A stretch of 38,295 bases of DNA. It comes from Akkermansia muciniphila. Lineage in GTDB: Bacteria; Verrucomicrobiota; Verrucomicrobiia; Limisphaerales; SXTU01. The DNA is taken from positions 1-38,295 of the forward strand of contig CAMCFN010000038.1 of the NCBI GenBank assembly GCA_945874145.1. Reading direction: 5' to 3'. Below the pieces are notes generated by a model, which ran no database searches, was not told the origin of the DNA, and worked only from the letters and a program-made list of their open reading frames with translations. Shown piece by piece: positions 24,991 to 32,399 of this stretch (positions are counted from its first letter, which is position 1; each line of letters starts with the position of its first letter). A program made the position numbers and the translations under genes.

Positions 24991-25387
24991 ATGACGCCGT
25001 GAACTGCACCGCCAAAGATACCATTGCTGGAGCCGCATGTGCGGCGAGGGTAGTGAGCCGGTTGCCGGTTGTCCATCGCTGTCTTCGCGACCTGCCGGTT
25101 GGTGCCGAGCTGGGTTGCCTCCGAAACCGTGGCGCGGGGCGGCGCGAATTTTTGTCACTGCTCCTCCTCCACGCTTCACTTTCTTCGAGGCTGCTGGGGT
25201 CGTTTGACTGCGTTAAGGAAACCCGTTTGCCACCACCACCGCCGCTCGAAAAACTCACCTAACTCGCCCACCAACCTGGGCTCCGCAAGCGCGGGCCGGC
25301 CAGCACGCCATCAGCCAGCTTCCATCTTTTGCCCAAGTTCCGGCTTGCCTGATTCGCCAAGTCGGCCCCTACCATACGGCCCTAGAA
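24991..25387. other. 397-bp divergent promoter region between kinase and regulator
   Basis: No credible gene. It must contain promoters for the leftward hybrid kinase and the rightward CheY-like gene. I saw only weak candidates, such as TTGCCT with TACCAT 19 bp later, near 25350 on the plus strand. No palindrome of note. Confidence 0.4.
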
Positions 25388-25852
25388 ATGCCTGCCAACC
25401 CACCGGCAACCAGCTCTGCGCCTGCTGCGAAAGCCGCCCGCCATGTCCTCGTCATCGAAGATGACCCAGACATGGGAAAGCTCTTGCACGCCGCCCTGAC
25501 GCGTTCATTGCTGGACAGCACGGTGCTCAAAACCGGGGAGGTGGCGCTGCGCCGCCTCGCCGAGGAATCTTTCGATCTGGTGCTTCTGGATATCCGCCTG
25601 CCCGGCATCAGCGGCCTGGATGTCTGCCGCTGGCTCAAGGCCGACCTGCGCCTGCGGCACATTCCAGTCATCTTCATCAGCAGCTACCATGACAATCGGA
25701 TGCGGGCGCAAGCCTTCGTGCTCGGGGCCGCCGAATACCTCACCAAGCCGTTCTCGATGCAACACCTCCATGCCTGTGTCGTGCGCCATCTCGCGCTGGC
25801 CACCGCCAGACAGCGCGGCGAACCGCCCCTCCCGCCAACCGCGCCTGCCTGA
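25388..25852 (+). CDS. CheY-like response regulator
   Basis: A 154-residue protein with a 17-residue Ala/Pro leader, then a receiver domain: HVLVIEDDPDMGKLLHAAL, phospho-acceptor in FDLVLLDIRLPGISGLDV, IPVIFISSYHD, and LTKPFSMQHL. A short Arg/Pro-rich tail follows and no output domain. Divergent from the hybrid kinase gene by 397 bp, so it may be a second phosphotransfer target of the same system. Confidence 0.88.
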   Translation: MPANPPATSSAPAAKAARHVLVIEDDPDMGKLLHAALTRSLLDSTVLKTGEVALRRLAEESFDLVLLDIRLPGISGLDVCRWLKADLRLRHIPVIFISSYHDNRMRAQAFVLGAAEYLTKPFSMQHLHACVVRHLALATARQRGEPPLPPTAPA

Positions 25853-25941
25853 CCAACGCGAGCGCGTCTGAACCAGCGCGTGCCCGATGTTGACTGCCTT
25901 GGGTCACTCTTCCCCAAGCGGGCAGCCGAAGTGCCTGCCGT

Positions 25942-26250
25942 TCAGTTCGCGGCCGCGTTAGCCACGGCCCTGAGGTAGTCGAAGGAATAAATCCCTGTGC
26001 CGTGACCGTCCGCCCAGAGCGGTTGCACGCCGTAGCCGCCGACGAGCCCGAAGCGCGTGAGCTGGAAGGCGCTCGGGGTGTAAGGCTTGTCGGGGTTTTT
26101 GTAGAGGTTGCCCATGATGTCCACCTCGCCCTTGCAACCCGCGCACGGGCAGGCGCGACGCAGCGCCTCCAACCGCACGAAGGTTTCCGTGCCGTCGTCC
26201 CACTTGATGGCGAGTTCCGTCCCCACCGGCTGCATGTCCACTGGTCGCAT
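25942..26250 (-). CDS. DUF971 / gamma-butyrobetaine hydroxylase-like N-terminal domain protein
   Basis: A 102-residue single-domain DUF971 protein. Conserved features are the CPCAGC cysteine cluster (ACPCAGCKGEVDI), which with a His binds zinc in the related GBBH N-terminal domain, and YGVQPLWADGHGTGIYSFDYLR. Stand-alone DUF971 proteins are found near Mrp/ApbC iron-sulfur carriers in other bacteria; no such gene is next to it here. A role in iron-sulfur handling is suggested by family only. Confidence 0.85.
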   Translation of the reverse strand: MRPVDMQPVGTELAIKWDDGTETFVRLEALRRACPCAGCKGEVDIMGNLYKNPDKPYTPSAFQLTRFGLVGGYGVQPLWADGHGTGIYSFDYLRAVANAAAN

Positions 26251-26308
26251 GGCGCGAGCTTACAAAGCGGGCGTGGAGAGGCAACTGGCGTTTCCGCTGC
26301 GGTGGCAA

Positions 26309-26329
26309 GCGCCGGATCCGATCCGGCGC
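26309..26329. repeat. 10-bp-arm palindrome GCGCCGGATC / GATCCGGCGC
   Basis: Arms 26309-26318 and 26320-26329 pair perfectly with a 1-base centre. It lies in the 146-bp gap between the stop of the FG-GAP protein gene and the start of the DUF971 gene, both on the minus strand, so it could end the FG-GAP transcript or be a dispersed repeat. Confidence 0.55.
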
Positions 26330-26396
26330 GCGGGTGAGCCGCCGCTCCCACGCCGAGTCGGAAAGCACGGGAATTTGCGGCCCGTGGTGTCAGGAG

Positions 26397-27668
26397 TTAT
26401 TTGGCGGCGATGGGCTTGGGCTGGGCGTTTTCCCAGTCGCTCTTGGAAACTTTTTTGACCTGATGCAGGAACACGGAGAGGCCTTTCTTGTTGCCGGAAA
26501 TCACGTCAGGCAAGCCATCGCCGTTGAGGTCGCCGGCGGTGATCTGCGTGCCGACGCCGGAGTTGTCATCAATGAGATGGGGGATGAAGTTCACGGTCTT
26601 GTCCGCATTGCGAACGATCTTGAACCAGTAGAGGACGGCGGGGGCGTTCGGCTCGGCGTCGCCGGCGGGGCCGTGCGCCCAGAAGCGCTTGCCGGTGACG
26701 AGGTCCTTCACGCCGTCGCCGTCCATGTCCACGAGCGTCTGGGAGTGGAGCTGGGAGAACTTGATGCCGTAGCGGTTGTGCTCGGGCTTGTTGTTCATGA
26801 CGACGTGCTCGCGGAACTTCACCTCGCCGCCGCCGCGGTAGCCTTCATACCAGGCGAGGCCGTAGCCGTGCGCGTCCCAGCTCGTGATGACATCGGCGAA
26901 GCCGTCGCCGTTCACGTCATGAACCAGCATTTGCCCGCCGCCGCGCATGCCGGTCGGGGCGAAGGGCAAGGCATGGAATTTCCACTGCTCGCCGGTGCGG
27001 TAGTCCTTGGGCTGCTCCCACCATCCGTCGCGTTCGAGAATGTCAGCGCGCCCATCACCGTTCACGTCGCCGAATCCGTAGCCGTGTGTGTAGCGAAAAT
27101 ACTTTTTCGCGTCGGTCGGTGAGATGGCGTGGAACTTGGCGGGCTTGGTCGGGTCTTTCCAGTCGAGTTCCGCGAAGCCGAGCTGGCCGCCAGTGTGGAC
27201 GATGAGCTCGGGCTTGCCGTCGCCGTTCATGTCGCCGAGCTGCGGGGATTCGTTGTCCGTGACGGCGAAGATGACGTGGCGGGGCCAGTGGCCGGCGACG
27301 CCCTTGGGGTTCTCATACCAGGCAGTCTCCTTGCCGGGCCACGAATAGACCAGGATGTCGGGCCAGCCGTCGTTGTTGAAGTCGTGCGTGTAGCTGAGGA
27401 AGTAGTCGGAATAGCCCTTGGCCGGATCGTAAGGCTTGGCGGCAGGCGGGGTGTATTCCACGCGCTGCTTGAAGTCCGGCCCGAGGAACAGATAAGGCCC
27501 GGCGACGACATCCTTCTTCCCGTCCTTGTTGAAGTCCGCGAAGTCCGCGCCTTCGCAGAGGAAGTTGGTCGTGACGAGGATTTTCTGGAATGAGTGCAGG
27601 GAATAGTCGGCGGCAAAGGCGGCGGAAACCGACAGACCCAAGGCAAACCCGGCGAGAAGCTTGTGCAT
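26397..27668 (-). CDS. Secreted FG-GAP/VCBS-repeat beta-propeller protein
   Basis: A 423-residue protein with a signal peptide (MHKLLAGFALGLSVSAAFA, cleavage before ADY). The start at 27668 is fixed by this peptide; a long upstream frame has no meaning. Seven calcium-binding-type loops (DFNKDGKKD, DFNNDGWPD, DMNGDGKPE, DVNGDGRAD, DVNGDGFAD, DMDGDGVKD, DLNGDGLPD) are spaced through the mature part, as expected for a seven-bladed FG-GAP propeller. Such proteins are exported and often bind polysaccharides or surfaces; in Planctomycetes and Verrucomicrobia they are numerous. No catalytic domain is visible. Confidence 0.9.
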   Translation of the reverse strand: MHKLLAGFALGLSVSAAFAADYSLHSFQKILVTTNFLCEGADFADFNKDGKKDVVAGPYLFLGPDFKQRVEYTPPAAKPYDPAKGYSDYFLSYTHDFNNDGWPDILVYSWPGKETAWYENPKGVAGHWPRHVIFAVTDNESPQLGDMNGDGKPELIVHTGGQLGFAELDWKDPTKPAKFHAISPTDAKKYFRYTHGYGFGDVNGDGRADILERDGWWEQPKDYRTGEQWKFHALPFAPTGMRGGGQMLVHDVNGDGFADVITSWDAHGYGLAWYEGYRGGGEVKFREHVVMNNKPEHNRYGIKFSQLHSQTLVDMDGDGVKDLVTGKRFWAHGPAGDAEPNAPAVLYWFKIVRNADKTVNFIPHLIDDNSGVGTQITAGDLNGDGLPDVISGNKKGLSVFLHQVKKVSKSDWENAQPKPIAAK

Positions 27669-27755
27669 GTCGGCATCCTCTGGCTTCGCTCCCGAGCGGT
27701 CAAGCTGCTGATTTTCTAGTGGAGCCGGCGCCGGTGTTTGCGCCAAGCTGCGGCC

Positions 27756-28541
27756 GTGGAAGTCATCATCCAATCCACTCCGGAAGCCGCCGCCGAACTG
27801 CTGGCGCGGCTGGTCGCCCATGATTTGCGCGTGCAGCCGCACCTGGTCCTCGGGCTCGCCACGGGCCGCACGATGGAGAGCGTTTATGACCGGCTCGCGC
27901 GGATGCACCGCGAACAGCGGCTGGACTTCTCGCTCGCCCGCACGTTCAACCTCGACGAATACGTCGGCCTGCCCGCCACCGACCCGCACTCGTATCGGCA
28001 CTACATGAACGAGCACCTGTTCGAGCATGTGAACGTGGACCTGCGGAACACCCACCTGCCCGACGGCATGGCGCAGGATTTGGACGCGGAATGCCAGGCC
28101 TACGAGGCGCTGATGGTCAAGTGCGGCGGCATTGACTTGCAGTTGCTCGGCATCGGGCAGACCGGGCACATCGGGTTCAATGAACCGCTTTCGGCCCTGC
28201 GTTCACGCACCCGCGTGAAGGCGCTCTCGCCGATCACGATCGCGCAAAACTCACCCCTCTTCGCCGAGCCAGCGCAGATGCCGCGCCGGGCGATCACGAT
28301 GGGCGTGGGCACGATCCTCGAAGCACGCCGGGTCATCCTGCTGGCCACCGGCGCGAGCAAGGCGGACATCGTCGCCAAAGCGGTGGAAGGCCCCATCACC
28401 TCGATGATTTCCGCGACGGCGCTCCAGATGCACCCGCGTTGCACGGTGATCGTGGACGAGGCGGCCGCCGCGAAGCTGCAAGGCGTGGATTATTACCGTT
28501 GGATCTTCACCAACGAGCCGGAATGGGAGCCGTATCGCTAA
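27756..28541 (+). CDS. nagB: Glucosamine-6-phosphate deaminase
   Basis: A 261-residue protein. It removes ammonia from glucosamine-6-phosphate to give fructose-6-phosphate in amino-sugar use. Conserved blocks are LGLATGRTMESVYDRL, TFNLDEYVGLP (catalytic acid) and GIGQTGHIGFNEP, with the active-site His and Glu. The Asp of E. coli (VDGHIAFNEP) is Thr here, a position that is also Asn in Bacillus. The start is a GTG at 27756 (MEVIIQSTPEAAAELL as in family); a TTG at 27738 is an alternative. The length is close to the usual 266. A neighbour (DUF6714) begins 24 bp after. Confidence 0.9.
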   Translation: MEVIIQSTPEAAAELLARLVAHDLRVQPHLVLGLATGRTMESVYDRLARMHREQRLDFSLARTFNLDEYVGLPATDPHSYRHYMNEHLFEHVNVDLRNTHLPDGMAQDLDAECQAYEALMVKCGGIDLQLLGIGQTGHIGFNEPLSALRSRTRVKALSPITIAQNSPLFAEPAQMPRRAITMGVGTILEARRVILLATGASKADIVAKAVEGPITSMISATALQMHPRCTVIVDEAAAAKLQGVDYYRWIFTNEPEWEPYR

Positions 28542-28564
28542 GGCTCACTGCCCAATCGTTCGCT

Positions 28565-29011
28565 ATGCCTAAAGAGGCCGTTGCAGCAAAGATTGAGGCA
28601 GCGTTTGCGGACACGCCGTCGCCGGGCACCCAGTTCAGCGACATTTCTGCCACGCCGTTTGACGAGGATATCGTTGAGTATTTCAAGGGCACGAGTTGGC
28701 GTGGTCACCGTGTTCTGGATTTGCGGTATCACGACGCTGCAATGTCGTTCTTCACGGACAAGGCATTCAGATACTGGCTTCCTGCTTTCATGCTGGCGGA
28801 ACTTGAGAGCCCGGAGGAAGCAGACGTGATAGGTGAAGGTATCGCGTTCCATTTGACCAGGGCGAGCCATGCTGACGCTCGGTTGAGTGTGTTCACGCCG
28901 GATGAACTGGGGGCAATCGCTGCTTTCTTTGAGGAGTGTGCCATCAGATACGATGACTTCGGTTATCGGGATGCGGAGAGAGCAGTTCGGTCTCGCATCC
29001 CGAAGCCATGA
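28565..29011 (+). CDS. DUF6714 family protein
   Basis: A 148-residue soluble protein starting MPKEAVAAKIEAAFADTPSPG. The order of motifs matches DUF6714: FADTPSPG, then VEYFKGTSW, LDLRYHDAAMSFFTDKAFRYWLPAFMLAEL and the C-terminal FTPDELGAIAAFFEE. The family is uncharacterised; members occur in scattered genomes and sometimes near secretion or immunity loci. Base composition is poorer in GC than its neighbours, compatible with acquisition. It lies 24 bp after nagB. Confidence 0.75.
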   Translation: MPKEAVAAKIEAAFADTPSPGTQFSDISATPFDEDIVEYFKGTSWRGHRVLDLRYHDAAMSFFTDKAFRYWLPAFMLAELESPEEADVIGEGIAFHLTRASHADARLSVFTPDELGAIAAFFEECAIRYDDFGYRDAERAVRSRIPKP

Positions 29012-29164
29012 TACCGTGTGAGCGCCAGATTGCAGCCCAGCGGTAAGCTGAAGTTGCGCCGCGCAACATCCCGCAACTGCGGGGCAGTCTGTGACCGCCG
29101 AACAACGCGGCGCAGCCCGTCCACCAGGGACACGCACCCCGCTAAGGAAACGCTGAAGAGTCTT

Positions 29165-29254
29165 TTCAACCACGAATGGACACGAATAAACACCAATGAA
29201 ATCCCGGCTCCCCGCCGGCCCATTCGTGTTGGTTCGTGTCCATTCGTGGTTGAA
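29165..29254. repeat. Long inverted repeat with 34-bp arms between convergent genes
   Basis: Left arm 29165-29198 (TTCAACCACGAATGGACACG...) and right arm 29221-29254 are reverse complements with about four mismatches over 34 positions, around a 22-base centre. The arms contain the phrase ACCACGAATGGACACGAA, a sequence style I recall as widely repeated in verrucomicrobial genomes. It sits between DUF6714 (rightward, stop 29011) and the MFS gene (leftward, stop 29266), so it could serve as a bidirectional terminator. Confidence 0.8.
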
Positions 29255-29265
29255 TCAGCGCTTTC

Positions 29266-30765
29266 CTAATGCCTCTCCTCCGCCGGCGGTTCAGGCAGCA
29301 GGAAGCCAATCGCAAAACTCAGCACCGCGATGGAGGTGGCCACGATGCCGGCGGCCTTCGCCACGTGGATGGGCGTAAGCGGACCGTCACCCGCGAGCAG
29401 CGGGGCGACTAGGCTGGTGGTGACGAAGGCCATGCTGGTGCCGAGCATGCGCCCGCCCACGTTGGTGGCGAAGCTGCCGCCGGTGCCGCGCAGGTGCAGC
29501 GGGAAGACCTTGGGCAGGTATTCGCCGAAGTAGCTGAACTGCGCCACGGTGAGCAACCCGCAGACGGCATACGCCAAGAGGAAAGTTTCGCCGCCCTCGG
29601 CGAACAGGCTGAAGTAGGTCAGGGGCAGGATGATGAGCGCGGGCACTTGAAACACCTTCAGCAGCGTCACCCGGCTCATCCCGACGATCAGCAGCACGGC
29701 CAGCAAAATCCGCCCCACCAGCCCGCCCATCTCCTGGCGGAACTGCACCTTGTCCGCGACCTTCTTCACCTCGTCGTTGATGGGCTTCTGTTTGACGAAG
29801 TTCTCCTTGATCTTGCCGAGCACCTCCTTGCGGGCCGGATCGGCGGGGGGGAGGCCGTTGAGCTGCTTGTTCAACGCCTCGGCTTCCTTGCGCAGCGGGG
29901 CCAGCGCCTTGGCTTGGTCCCGCAGCTCCGGCAGGCCGGGCGTCACGCGTGCGACGGTCACTTGCAACGCACCAAACGCAATGCCGTAAGCACACGCGGA
30001 CAGCGCGGCCGTGACCAGGGTGACGCGCCGCAGCTCGGGCGCAAACAAGGCGGCGAAACTCGGGCGCTTCAACGTGCCCGCCGCGCGGCGCTCCCGCCAC
30101 ACCTTCGACTCCGGCACGAACGGCAGCAGCAGCGCGATGGGGATGGCCGGAAGCAGGCCCGTCATCAGGAGGAAACGCCAGGAGCTGGGCGCGTTGGAAC
30201 CCAGTCCCTCCGGCAGACCCAAGTGCGGCAGATCCGCCATGTGCTTGCTGATCTGGATGCTCGCCACCGTCACCAGCACGCCGCCCAGCGAGGCAAAGGC
30301 TTGGGTGATGCCCAGCCATTTTTCCCGCTGCTTCTTGTCCTCAAACACCTCCGCCAGCCAGGTGATGGCCGCCACGAACTCCACACACACGCCGATGAAG
30401 GTCATGCTGCGGAACAGCACGAACATCGGGAGCGTGGTGGAATAGGCCGCGCAGAAGGGCGAGAAGGAATACAGGAAGATGCTCGCGGCCATGATCGTCT
30501 TGCGGCCGAACTTGTCCACCAGCCAGCCGCCCAGCAGGCCGAACACGCCGCCGCACAGCGCGGCAATCCACAGGAGCCGGCCCACCCAGTCGGTTACCAG
30601 CGGGTTGTTCTGCGGCACCTTGAGCAGCTCCGCAATGGCGGGCGCGGCGACGAGCGGGGTCATCAGCAGCTCGTAGGTGTCGAAGAGAAAACCGATGCTG
30701 GCGATGGTGATGATCAGCCACTCGGTCGTCCCGAGCTTGGGTGCGGGCGTCTGCGGAGAACTCAT
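29266..30765 (-). CDS. MFS transporter with charged insert in the TM7-TM8 loop
   Basis: A 499-residue major facilitator protein with about 12 helices. N-terminal half: TTEWLIITIASIGFLFDTYEL, and the A-motif-like GGWLVDKFGRKTIM. The central loop includes SKVWRERRAAGTLKRPSF. Between helix 7 and 8 lies a roughly 75-residue hydrophilic insert (LPELRDQAKALAPLRKEAEAL..., KIKENFVKQKPINDEVKKVADK) predicted to be helical or coiled coil. Sugar- or metabolite-type family is suggested by FDTYE and GRKTI but substrate is unknown. The insert would face the periplasm if the N-terminus is cytoplasmic, as is usual. Confidence 0.85.
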   Translation of the reverse strand: MSSPQTPAPKLGTTEWLIITIASIGFLFDTYELLMTPLVAAPAIAELLKVPQNNPLVTDWVGRLLWIAALCGGVFGLLGGWLVDKFGRKTIMAASIFLYSFSPFCAAYSTTLPMFVLFRSMTFIGVCVEFVAAITWLAEVFEDKKQREKWLGITQAFASLGGVLVTVASIQISKHMADLPHLGLPEGLGSNAPSSWRFLLMTGLLPAIPIALLLPFVPESKVWRERRAAGTLKRPSFAALFAPELRRVTLVTAALSACAYGIAFGALQVTVARVTPGLPELRDQAKALAPLRKEAEALNKQLNGLPPADPARKEVLGKIKENFVKQKPINDEVKKVADKVQFRQEMGGLVGRILLAVLLIVGMSRVTLLKVFQVPALIILPLTYFSLFAEGGETFLLAYAVCGLLTVAQFSYFGEYLPKVFPLHLRGTGGSFATNVGGRMLGTSMAFVTTSLVAPLLAGDGPLTPIHVAKAAGIVATSIAVLSFAIGFLLPEPPAEERH

Positions 30766-30829
30766 GGGGGCGGATTGGACACGAGGCCGGAAGGGCGGAC
30801 AAGGGTTTTGTTACGCACCCGTATTATCG

Positions 30830-30942
30830 GAAGGGGGAAGTATTCAGCAACCAGTGTTCAGTATTTAGTCGGCCGCGCTGGCCGTCAGCGTGGGTAACGC
30901 CACGGACTACGGCCTACTGAACACTGATTACTTTCCCCCTTC
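30830..30942. repeat. Imperfect inverted repeat upstream of MFS gene
   Basis: Left arm from 30830 (GAAGGGGGAAGTA...CCAGTGTTCAGTA...GGCC, to 30874) is mirrored by right arm 30911-30942 (GGCCTACTGAACACTGATTA, CTTTCCCCCTTC). The left arm has two extra 7-base stretches. The interval lies between the stop of ffh (30947) and the start of the MFS gene (30765), all leftward. It could be a structured terminator region for ffh or a dispersed repeat of the AACACTGAATACTGAACACTG kind. Confidence 0.7.
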
Positions 30943-30946
30943 TCCC

Positions 30947-32281
30947 TCACCGCATCCCCGGCAGCCCGCCCATCTTCCCCATCATCTTCTGCATCTTGGA
31001 CATCTTCTTCATCATCTGCTGCATCTGCGCGAACTGCTGGAGCAGCGTGTTGACCTCGGAGACAGTCACGCCGCTGCCTTTGGCGATGCGGATGCGGCGC
31101 TTGGCGTTGAGGAGGTTCGGGTTTTGGCGCTCCTTCGGGGTCATGGCGCAGATGATGCCTTCCTTGCGGCGGAAGTCCTTTTCGGCCTTGTTGAAGTCGG
31201 TGCCCTTGGCCATGTCCGCGCCGCCGGGCAGCATGCCCATGATGTTCTCCAGCGGGCCCAGCTTCTTCATCTCGCGCAATTGGAGGAGGAAGTCCTCCAG
31301 CGAGAAGAGGCCCTTGCGCATCTTCTCCTCCATCGCCATCGCGGTGCTCTGGTCGAGCTTCTCCGCTGCCTTCTCGACGAGCGAGACGACGTCGCCCATG
31401 CCGAGAATGCGCTGCGCCATGCGCTCAGGGTGGAAGGGCTCGAAGTCATCTAGTTTCTCGCCGACGCCCATGAACTTGATGGGCTTGCCGGTGACTTCTC
31501 GCAGGCTCAGGGCCGCGCCGCCGCGCGCGTCGCCGTCCAGCTTGGTGAGGATGGAGCCGGTGAGCTTGAGCGCTTGATCGAAATGGGTGGCGACGTTGAC
31601 AGCCTCCTGACCCGTCGCGGCGTCAAGCACGAGGAGAATTTCCTGCGGCTGCACGAAATCGCGCAGGCGGACCAGCTCTTGCACGAGCGCCTCGTCGATT
31701 TGCAGGCGGCCGGCGGTGTCGAAGATGATGACGTTGCGGCTGGTGAGCTTGGCAAGCTGCTGGGCGTCGCGGGCGATTTTCAACACGTCCGTCTCGCCGC
31801 GCTTGAGGAAGACGGGCACATCAAGCTGCTTGCCCAGCGTTTCGAGCTGGTCCATGGCGGCCGGTCGGTAGACGTCGCAGGCCACGAGCAGGGGCTGGCG
31901 ACCCTGCTTCTTGAGCCAGCTGGCCAGTTTGCCGGAGCTGGTGGTCTTGCCCGCGCCGTGGAGACCGACCATGAGGATGTTGGTAGGGCTGGCGCTGAGG
32001 TTGAGGGCGGCGTTCTGCGAGCCGAGCAGGGCGACGAGTTCGTCGCTGATGAGTTTGATGATCTGCTGGCCCGGATGAATGCTCTGGATGACCTGCTGGC
32101 CGATGGCCTTTTCCTTCACGCGCTCAATGAAGTCGCGCGCGACCTTGAAGTTCACGTCGGCGTCCAGCAGCGCCATGCGCACGTCGCGGAGGGAGTCGCT
32201 GACGTTGGACTCGGAGATTTTGCCGAGCCCGCGCAGGTTGCGGAAGACATTCTGGAGCTTGCCGGATAGCGAATCGAACAT
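30947..32281 (-). CDS. ffh: Signal recognition particle protein Ffh
   Basis: A 444-residue protein starting MFDSLSGKLQNVFRNLRG (32281). N domain, then the GTPase G domain with NILMVGLHGAGKTTSSGKLA (P loop), DVYRPAAMDQLE, DTAGRLQID and TKLDGDARGGAA. The C-terminal M domain is methionine-rich (GTDFNKAEKDF..., QMQQMMKKMSKMQKMMGKMGGLPGMR). Ffh binds 4.5S RNA and signal peptides, delivering membrane proteins to FtsY. The length is typical. An apparently longer frame upstream has no homology and crosses the divergent M16 promoter region. Confidence 0.97.
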   Translation of the reverse strand: MFDSLSGKLQNVFRNLRGLGKISESNVSDSLRDVRMALLDADVNFKVARDFIERVKEKAIGQQVIQSIHPGQQIIKLISDELVALLGSQNAALNLSASPTNILMVGLHGAGKTTSSGKLASWLKKQGRQPLLVACDVYRPAAMDQLETLGKQLDVPVFLKRGETDVLKIARDAQQLAKLTSRNVIIFDTAGRLQIDEALVQELVRLRDFVQPQEILLVLDAATGQEAVNVATHFDQALKLTGSILTKLDGDARGGAALSLREVTGKPIKFMGVGEKLDDFEPFHPERMAQRILGMGDVVSLVEKAAEKLDQSTAMAMEEKMRKGLFSLEDFLLQLREMKKLGPLENIMGMLPGGADMAKGTDFNKAEKDFRRKEGIICAMTPKERQNPNLLNAKRRIRIAKGSGVTVSEVNTLLQQFAQMQQMMKKMSKMQKMMGKMGGLPGMR

Positions 32282-32399
32282 GGGGCGGATTTTGCGAGGC
32301 AACGGGAAAACTGCCAGCCCTTTCGCGGGGCGGGCGAACAGCCATTCCTTGTGACGGTGGCCTGCTCCAGCGTAGCGTCGGCCCAGAAATTTTGCCGCG

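Noticed and set aside
23341..25002. Long plus-strand open frame (553 codons) opposite the hybrid kinase
   Set aside because: His/Arg/Pro-rich shadow with no domain; the kinase on the other strand is unequivocal.
25070..25380. Possible regulatory RNA in the divergent gap
   Set aside because: No conserved stem structure or terminator could be recognised by eye.
27669..28169. N-terminal extension of the FG-GAP gene to 28169
   Set aside because: It would overlap nagB antisense and bury the signal peptide; the start at 27668 fits.
29018..29269. Possible small gene between DUF6714 and the MFS gene
   Set aside because: The frame runs through the inverted repeat, and its translation looks like repeat sequence, not a protein.
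29494..30897. Long plus-strand open frame opposite the MFS gene
   Set aside because: Gln/His/Arg-rich antisense shadow; no recognisable motif.
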